Position numbers and translations under genes: made by a program. The notes under the pieces were generated by a model, which made no database searches, was not told the origin of the DNA, and was given only the letters and a program-made list of their open reading frames with translations. Shown in pieces: positions 34,000-38,675 of a stretch of DNA of 38,675 nucleotides. Where the stretch lies: assembly GCA_017431005.1 (NCBI GenBank), contig JAFRLY010000040.1, forward strand, positions 1 to 38,675, written 5' to 3'. The stretch comes from Clostridia bacterium. Its GTDB lineage: Bacteria; Bacillota; Clostridia; Christensenellales; Aristaeellaceae. Numbering within the stretch: the stretch's first letter is position 1; each line of letters opens with the position of its first letter.

Positions 34000-35087
34000 A
34001 GATGGAACAACTCCGCAATCGCTTTCTCGTTGATGTCCGCGCCGATCACGCACAGCCGGCCCGTATAGTCCGCGCTGCCGTCGCGCAGGTCAATTTCACC
34101 GGGAACATAGTCAAACTGGAACCATTCTCCCGCGGCGTTCTGCACGATGCCCTTGGCCCGCAGGATTCTGCCGTATTCCTCCTCGTCGCCGAGCTGGTTC
34201 AGCAGGCTCCGGATCTCATCCTTCTCATACCGCTGAGCGGTCTCCACGCCAACATTGGTGAACACTTCATCCGCGTCATGCTCGCCCTCATGGTGATGAT
34301 GATGGTGGTGATGGTGATGCTCATCGTGGTCATGATGGTGCTCATGTTCATCCTCGTCATCCTCATCCCCGTCATGCTCGTGATGATGTTCATGCTCATC
34401 CTCATCATCCTCGTCATGATCATGATGATGCTCATGCTCATCCTCGTCGTCCTCATCCTCATCCTCCATCGGTGGGAAGTAGATGGGATTTCCGTTTTCA
34501 ATCACGTCGAGCATGAAATCAGCGGTCATGTCATCCCAGGGCGTCGTAATCACCCGTGCGTCCGGATGTGCTTCCGCGATCAGCATCCGGCTTTTTTCCA
34601 CCCGGTCAGCGCTCAGCAGCTGGGTCCGGCTGAAAATCACCGTGGACGCGCTCTTCACCTGATCCAGGAAAAACTCGCCGAAGTTCTTCATGTACATCCG
34701 GCATTTCCCGGCGTCCACAACGGTTGCGCTTCCGCCGATCTCGATGTCGGGATGGCGTTCCTTCGCCTTCTCCACGGCGGAAAGGATCTCGCTGAGTTTG
34801 CCGACGCCCGTGGGCTCCACCAGGATACGGTCCGGATGGTAGGTATCGATCAGCTGGTCAATCGCGCCCTGGAAGTCTCCCGCCAGCGTGCAGCAGATGC
34901 AGCCCGCGTTCAGTTCTGTTACGGTGATGCCGGCATCCTTCATGAATCCGCCGTCAATACCGATCTCTCCGTATTCGTTTTCCAGCAGAACGACCTTTTC
35001 ATTCTTCAGGCGCCCTGTCAGCAGCTTTTTGATCAATGTAGTCTTACCGGCTCCAAGGAAGCCGGACACAACGTTCACTTTTACCAT
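33996..35087 (-). CDS. CobW-type (G3E) metal chaperone GTPase with His/Asp-rich stretch
   Basis: A 363-residue G3E GTPase. It has Walker A GFLGAGKT (9-16), the metal-site motif GCICC (Cys63, Cys65, Cys66), the Walker B-like ILVEPTGVGKL and a CobW C-terminal domain (about 277-363). Between the two domains, residues 208-273 form an extreme metal-binding stretch of Asp, Glu and His with three 13-residue repeats (DDEDEHEHHHxHD at 213, 227 and 243) and then ten His in a row. Family members deliver zinc, cobalt or nickel; zinc is the most likely, but no Zur box was recognised. It is driven by a strong promoter at 35234-35207 through a leader with two hairpins. Confidence 0.9.
   Translation of the reverse strand: MVKVNVVSGFLGAGKTTLIKKLLTGRLKNEKVVLLENEYGEIGIDGGFMKDAGITVTELNAGCICCTLAGDFQGAIDQLIDTYHPDRILVEPTGVGKLSEILSAVEKAKERHPDIEIGGSATVVDAGKCRMYMKNFGEFFLDQVKSASTVIFSRTQLLSADRVEKSRMLIAEAHPDARVITTPWDDMTADFMLDVIENGNPIYFPPMEDEDEDDEDEHEHHHDHDEDDEDEHEHHHEHDGDEDDEDEHEHHHDHDEHHHHHHHHHHEGEHDADEVFTNVGVETAQRYEKDEIRSLLNQLGDEEEYGRILRAKGIVQNAAGEWFQFDYVPGEIDLRDGSADYTGRLCVIGADINEKAIAELFHL
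34269..34466. repeat. In-frame tandem repeat coding the His/Asp/Glu metal-binding stretch
   Basis: Short units rich in CAT/CAC, GAC/GAT and GAA/GAG repeat in frame, making three 13-residue units and a run of ten His codons. It is low-complexity coding DNA inside the CobW-type gene and prone to length change by slippage. Confidence 0.85.
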
Positions 35088-35118
35088 TTCAGATTCCTTC
35101 TTTCTCTTCCCTCTTCAC

Positions 35119-35177
35119 TGCCCTCCGGAAAGGGCATTCCCGGTCCGGACAGGCTTTTGTCCGGGCGGATCCGGGAA
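35119..35177 (-). promoter_or_regulatory. Structured 5' leader of the G3E GTPase operon
   Basis: The transcript from the promoter at 35234-35207 has about 110 untranslated bases with two hairpins. One is two-tiered: outer arms TTCCCGG (35137-35143) and CCGGGAA (35171-35177), inner arms CCGGACA (35145-35151) and TGTCCGG (35158-35164). The other pairs TGCCCT (35119-35124) with AGGGCA (35131-35136). No known riboswitch class was recognised. Confidence 0.4.
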
Positions 35178-35206
35178 CCGTACAGAGCAATCCCCGAACA
35201 TTCCTA

Positions 35207-35234
35207 TTTATACGCATTTTTCACCTTCTGTCAA
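35207..35234 (-). promoter_or_regulatory. Strong promoter of the G3E GTPase operon
   Basis: On the minus strand, TTGACA (35234-35229), 16 bp and TATAAA (35212-35207). It is back to back with the glnS promoter, with only 10 bp between the two -35 boxes. Confidence 0.72.
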
Positions 35235-35244
35235 CAGAAATTTC

Positions 35245-35274
35245 TTGATTCTTCAGCCTGCTTCCATGTATAAT
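35245..35274 (+). promoter_or_regulatory. Promoter of the glnS-gltX operon
   Basis: TTGATT (35245-35250), 18 bp and TATAAT (35269-35274). The leader to glnS is about 65 bases, too short for a T-box. Confidence 0.7.
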
Positions 35275-35346
35275 AATAGATACGCGGTTTTCGTGTGCCC
35301 GCAGCCTGTCGGCGGGGTGATCATTCATTAAAGGAGTTGCAGAACC

Positions 35347-37035
35347 ATGGAAGAAACGAATGCCCGCAGCAACTTTATATGGGACGCAATCGACCAGGAT
35401 CTGGCCGAAGGCAGATATACCGAAATCCATACCCGTTTTCCTCCGGAGCCCAACGGATATATGCATATCGGGCATTGCAAGGCCCTGATCATGGACTTCC
35501 TGACGGCGGAAAAATACGGCGGCAAGTGCAACCTCCGTTTTGATGACACCAATCCGGCCAAGGAGGATACCGAATACGTCGAAGCGATCAAGCGGGACAT
35601 CCACTGGCTGGGCTTCCACTGGACCGGCGGGGAATTCTACGCCTCCGACTACTATGACAAGTGCTATGAGATCGCGGAGGACTGGATCCGGCGCGGCCTC
35701 GCCTATGTGGACGAGCTCAGCAAGGATGAGATGCGCGAATACCGCGGCACCCTGACGGAGCCCGGTAAGAACAGTCCCTGGCGTGACCGTCCCTGGGAGG
35801 AAAGTCTGGATCTGTTCCGCCGGATGAAGGCCGGGGAATTCCCGGAAGGGAGCAAAACCCTGCGGGCCAAAATCGATATGGCTTCCCCCAATATCGTCAT
35901 GCGGGATCCCGCCATGTACCGTATTCTGTACAAGGAGCACTGGCGCACCGGAAACAAGTGGTGCATCTACCCCATGTACGACTTCGCTCATCCGATCGGC
36001 GATGCGCTGGAAGGCGTAAGCCATTCCATGTGCTCCCTGGAATATGAGATTCACCGGCCCCTTTATGACTGGGTTGTGGAAAAGAGCGCGAACCTGCTGC
36101 CCGCCAGGCCCCGTCAGCTGGAGTTCTCCCGCCTGAACATCACCCGCACCGTCATGAGCAAGCGCTATCTGCGCCAGCTGGTGGAGGGCGGATACGTCTC
36201 CGGCTGGGACGATCCGCGCATGCCTACCCTGAGCGCCATGCGCCGCCGGGGTTATACGCCGCAGGCTATCCGGAACTTTGTCGACATCATCGGCATGAGC
36301 AAGGCGGATTCCACCGTGGACTTTGCCCTGCTGGAGCACTGCGTCCGGGATGATCTGGGCGATAAGGCGCCCCGGGCCATGGCTGTGCTGGATCCGCTGA
36401 AGGTTGTCTTCACCAACTGGCCTGAGGACGAAACGAAGACCGTCACCCTGGAGAACCATCCGGATCATCCGGAAATGGGCACCCATGAAATTTCCTTCGG
36501 CCGTGAAATCTATATCGAGCGGGAAGATTTCATGGAGGTCCCGGTCAAGAAATACCAGCGCATGTTCCCGGGCAATGAGGTCCGCCTGAAGGGCGCCTAC
36601 ATCGTCCGCTGCGATGACTGTGTGAAGGATGAAAACGGCAATGTCACCGAGGTGCGCTGCACCGTGGACCTTGATTCCTTCTCCGGCAGCGCCGGCGCGG
36701 ACCGGAAAATCAAGGGCAAGACCCTGCACTGGGTTTCCGCCGCGGACTGCATCCCCTTTGAAGCGCGGCTCTACGAGCCCCTGCTGAACGACGAAATGCC
36801 CGATGAGGAAGGCGAAGCCGCTGATAAGAAGGACTTTATCTCCCGCCTGAATCCGGACAGTCTGAAGGTCTGCCGCGGCTTTGCCGAGCGGATCATCGCG
36901 GAGCCCGAAACAGGCGCTTCGTTCCAGTTCCTGCGCACCGGTTACTTCTGCAAGGATCCGGATTCCACGCCGGAGCTGCCCGTCTATAACCGCACCGTCG
37001 GTCTGCGGGATACCTTTGCCAAACAAACAAAATAA
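35347..37035 (+). CDS. glnS: Glutaminyl-tRNA synthetase
   Basis: A 562-residue class I synthetase that charges tRNA-Gln directly. It has the ATP motif HIGH (40-43 in PNGYMHIGHCKA), LRFDDTNPAKE, the GlnRS-type block YDFAHPIGDALEGVSHSMCSLEYEIHRPLYDW and the KMSKS equivalent VMSKR (near 270), followed by a two-barrel anticodon-binding C-terminus. These features separate it from GluRS. AAGGAG lies 10 bp before the ATG. gltX follows after 17 bp, giving both synthetases in one operon. Many Bacillota lack GlnRS and use GatCAB instead, so presence here implies direct charging, at least as one route. Confidence 0.96.
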   Translation: MEETNARSNFIWDAIDQDLAEGRYTEIHTRFPPEPNGYMHIGHCKALIMDFLTAEKYGGKCNLRFDDTNPAKEDTEYVEAIKRDIHWLGFHWTGGEFYASDYYDKCYEIAEDWIRRGLAYVDELSKDEMREYRGTLTEPGKNSPWRDRPWEESLDLFRRMKAGEFPEGSKTLRAKIDMASPNIVMRDPAMYRILYKEHWRTGNKWCIYPMYDFAHPIGDALEGVSHSMCSLEYEIHRPLYDWVVEKSANLLPARPRQLEFSRLNITRTVMSKRYLRQLVEGGYVSGWDDPRMPTLSAMRRRGYTPQAIRNFVDIIGMSKADSTVDFALLEHCVRDDLGDKAPRAMAVLDPLKVVFTNWPEDETKTVTLENHPDHPEMGTHEISFGREIYIEREDFMEVPVKKYQRMFPGNEVRLKGAYIVRCDDCVKDENGNVTEVRCTVDLDSFSGSAGADRKIKGKTLHWVSAADCIPFEARLYEPLLNDEMPDEEGEAADKKDFISRLNPDSLKVCRGFAERIIAEPETGASFQFLRTGYFCKDPDSTPELPVYNRTVGLRDTFAKQTK

Positions 37036-37052
37036 TCAGGAGGATCATTCTC

Positions 37053-38498
37053 ATGCAAGTCCGTACCCGTTTTGCCCCCAGCCCTACCGGTTTCCTGCAT
37101 CTGGGCGGCCTGCGCAGCGCGCTGTATGGTTACCTTTTTGCCCGGAAAAATAACGGCTCCTTCATTCTCCGGATCGAGGACACGGATCAGGAGCGCTATG
37201 TGGAAGGCGCCACGCAGGTAATTTATGATACTCTCCGGGACTGCGGCATGAATTGGGACGAAGGCCCCGATGTCGGCGGCGATTACGGTCCCTATATTCA
37301 GAGTGAGCGAAAGAATCTTTATCTCCCCTATGCGAAGCAGCTGGTGGAGAGCGGTCATGCCTACTACTGCTTCTGCACGAAGGAGGAGCTGGAGGAGCGC
37401 CGTCAGGCCGCTGAGGCCCGCGGTGAGGTCTTCAAGTATGACAAGCACTGCCTGCATCTGAGCAAGGAAGAGGTTCAGGCGAAGCTGGACGCGGGCATTC
37501 CCTACGTCATCCGCCAGAACGCGCCGGTGACCGGCGAAACCTCTTACCATGATGAGGTTTTCGGGGATATGACCTTCCCCAACGATTCCCTTGATGATAT
37601 GGTGCTCATCAAGCAGGACGGAATGCCCACCTACAATTTTGCCAACGTGATTGACGATCATCTGATGGGCATCACACATGTCATGCGCGGTATGGAATAT
37701 CTCTCCTCCACGCCGAAGTATAATCTGCTTTATGAGGCCTTCGGCTGGGAAATCCCGAAATATATCCATATGCCGCCGGTCATGCGGGATGAGCATCATA
37801 AGCTCTCCAAGCGGGACGGTGACGCCTATTATTCCGATTTCATCGCCAAAGGCTATCTTTCCGAGGCAATCATCAACTATCTGGCGCTGGTCGGCTGGAA
37901 TCCCGGCACCGATCAGGAGTTCTTCTCCATGGATGAGCTGATTGAAGCCTTCGATGTTCACCGGATCAACAAAGCGCCGGGTATCTTTGACGTCAATAAG
38001 CTCACCTGGTTCAACGCGGAGTATATCCGCCGCCTGTCCCCGGAGCGTTACCTGGAGCTGGTCACGCCCTGGTTTGACAAGGTGCTCGCAGGAAAGAACA
38101 TCAATTACGCCCGTCTGGCGCAGCTGATGCAGGAGCGCACGGAAATCTTCAATCAGGTTCCCGATATGGTCGCCTTCCTGGCGGAGCTTCCGGATTATGA
38201 TATCAGTCTTTATACCCACAAAAAGATGAAGACTGACGCGGTTGTTTCCAAAGCCAATCTGGAGATGGTGCGTCCGGTTCTGGAAGGCATCACCGACTGG
38301 ACCGAGCAGAATATCCATGACGCGGTCATGGCCGCCATCGCGGAAGCCGGACTTAAGAACGGCGCCGTGCTCTGGCCGCTGCGTATCGCCATCTCCGGGC
38401 AGGCGAACACTCCCGGCGGTGCGTTTGAGATTGCCGGTCTCCTGGGCAAGGAGGAGACCCTCCGCCGCCTGGATGACGGGCTCCGCCGTCTCAGCTGA
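37053..38498 (+). CDS. gltX: Glutamyl-tRNA synthetase
   Basis: A 481-residue class I synthetase that charges tRNA-Glu. It has the HIGH equivalent HLGG (16-19 in FAPSPTGFLHLGGLR), RIEDTDQERY, the bacterial GluRS-type PTYNFANVIDDHLMGITHVMRG, the KMSKS equivalent KLSKRDGD (from 250) and a helical anticodon-binding C-terminus. Length is normal. AGGAGG precedes the ATG; it lies 17 bp after glnS without its own promoter. A terminator follows. Confidence 0.97.
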   Translation: MQVRTRFAPSPTGFLHLGGLRSALYGYLFARKNNGSFILRIEDTDQERYVEGATQVIYDTLRDCGMNWDEGPDVGGDYGPYIQSERKNLYLPYAKQLVESGHAYYCFCTKEELEERRQAAEARGEVFKYDKHCLHLSKEEVQAKLDAGIPYVIRQNAPVTGETSYHDEVFGDMTFPNDSLDDMVLIKQDGMPTYNFANVIDDHLMGITHVMRGMEYLSSTPKYNLLYEAFGWEIPKYIHMPPVMRDEHHKLSKRDGDAYYSDFIAKGYLSEAIINYLALVGWNPGTDQEFFSMDELIEAFDVHRINKAPGIFDVNKLTWFNAEYIRRLSPERYLELVTPWFDKVLAGKNINYARLAQLMQERTEIFNQVPDMVAFLAELPDYDISLYTHKKMKTDAVVSKANLEMVRPVLEGITDWTEQNIHDAVMAAIAEAGLKNGAVLWPLRIAISGQANTPGGAFEIAGLLGKEETLRRLDDGLRRLS

Positions 38499-38561
38499 GT
38501 CACAATCAACATGATAAAAGGCCTCCCCGCCGCGGCAATGTCATTCAGATAAGGATGACGG

Positions 38562-38602
38562 AAAGAGAACTGGAACTGAAACAGGTTCCGGTCTCTTTTT
38601 TT
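38562..38602 (+). terminator. Intrinsic terminator of glnS-gltX
   Basis: The stem pairs AAGAGA-(A)CTGGAAC with GTTCCGGTCTCTT, with one bulged A and one G-U pair; a loop of about 8 bases, then seven T residues. No gene is seen between gltX and this hairpin. Confidence 0.8.
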
Positions 38603-38625
38603 GTTAAGAAAATTGCAGAAAAGGG

Positions 38626-38641
38626 TTGACAAATCGGTCAA
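38626..38641. promoter_or_regulatory. TetR-type operator candidate at the right edge
   Basis: TTGAC-AAATCG-GTCAA is a 16-bp palindrome with 5-bp arms that overlaps a perfect -35 TTGACA (38626-38631). No matching -10 is seen in the next 35 bases. The form is typical of TetR/AcrR operators placed before their own gene, which would begin beyond the window. Confidence 0.45.
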
Positions 38642-38675
38642 AATGTGCGGCCGCTTTCGCTACTGAATCAAAGAA

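Noticed and set aside
34269-34466. Repetitive DNA resembling a CRISPR or VNTR array
   Set aside because: The repeats are in frame and code for His/Asp/Glu units of the CobW-type GTPase; there are no spacers.
35275-35346. Possible T-box or other amino acid riboswitch before glnS
   Set aside because: The leader is only about 65 bases, with no specifier stem, T-box sequence or terminator hairpin.

Overview
The window looks like chromosomal DNA from a GC-rich anaerobic Bacillota, class Clostridia. The evidence is an IspH-ribosomal protein S1 fusion gene, an IreB-type regulatory protein, an LCP-family wall protein, a split ThrE-type exporter, Gram-positive style promoters (TTGACA / TATAAT, often with an extended -10 TG) and strong AGGAGG ribosome binding sites. 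A rumen or gut member of the Christensenellales is a guess from gene content and cannot be proved here. No rRNA, tRNA, CRISPR array, insertion sequence or phage was recognised. No gap between genes exceeds about 270 bp.

Layout. 1-2416: a YfcE-like phosphodiesterase, an alpha/beta hydrolase and an SGNH hydrolase, closed by a two-way terminator. 2416-7312 (minus): a three-gene NHLP-type peptide export cassette (C39 peptidase/ABC exporter, second ABC exporter, very short HlyD-like protein) with no precursor peptide in view. 7424-11341: a DUF2200 gene, then an operon of a GH27 alpha-galactosidase-like enzyme, a secreted C39-like protein with an SH3-like end, and a small HTH protein. 11355-14931 (minus): cmk, plsC and the ispH-rpsA fusion. 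14971-16955: yfbR-like nucleotidase and a secreted LCP protein. 16985-18069 (minus): a VanY-like carboxypeptidase.

18199-21425 is a DNA-damage cassette: an XRE/S24 self-cleaving repressor, a UmuC-like Y-family polymerase, a YolD-like small protein and an SRAP (YedK/HMCES) protein. 21441-25189 carries a zinc-dependent phospholipase C-like protein, a divergent GT4 glycosyltransferase and a two-gene ThrE-type exporter. 25237-28664 is the most unusual gene, a single 1086-residue protein joining an acyl-AMP ligase, an acyl carrier protein and an alpha-oxoamine synthase. It is predicted to make a lipid-like alpha-amino ketone on one chain, and its terminator lies antisense in the tail of mnmG.

28608-33028 (minus) holds a secreted Ig-like (Big_2) repeat protein with mnmG behind it, and ireB. 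33049-35234 (minus) is a pair of translationally coupled G3E (CobW-type) GTPases. One has a His/Asp-rich metal-binding stretch; the other is fused to a Cys-Cys domain resembling the C-terminus of YcgQ/DUF1980 proteins. 35245-38602 is a glnS-gltX operon, followed by a TetR-type operator at the right edge. Several start codons were moved from the longest open frame to the start that has a ribosome binding site, a signal peptide or a position downstream of the promoter.
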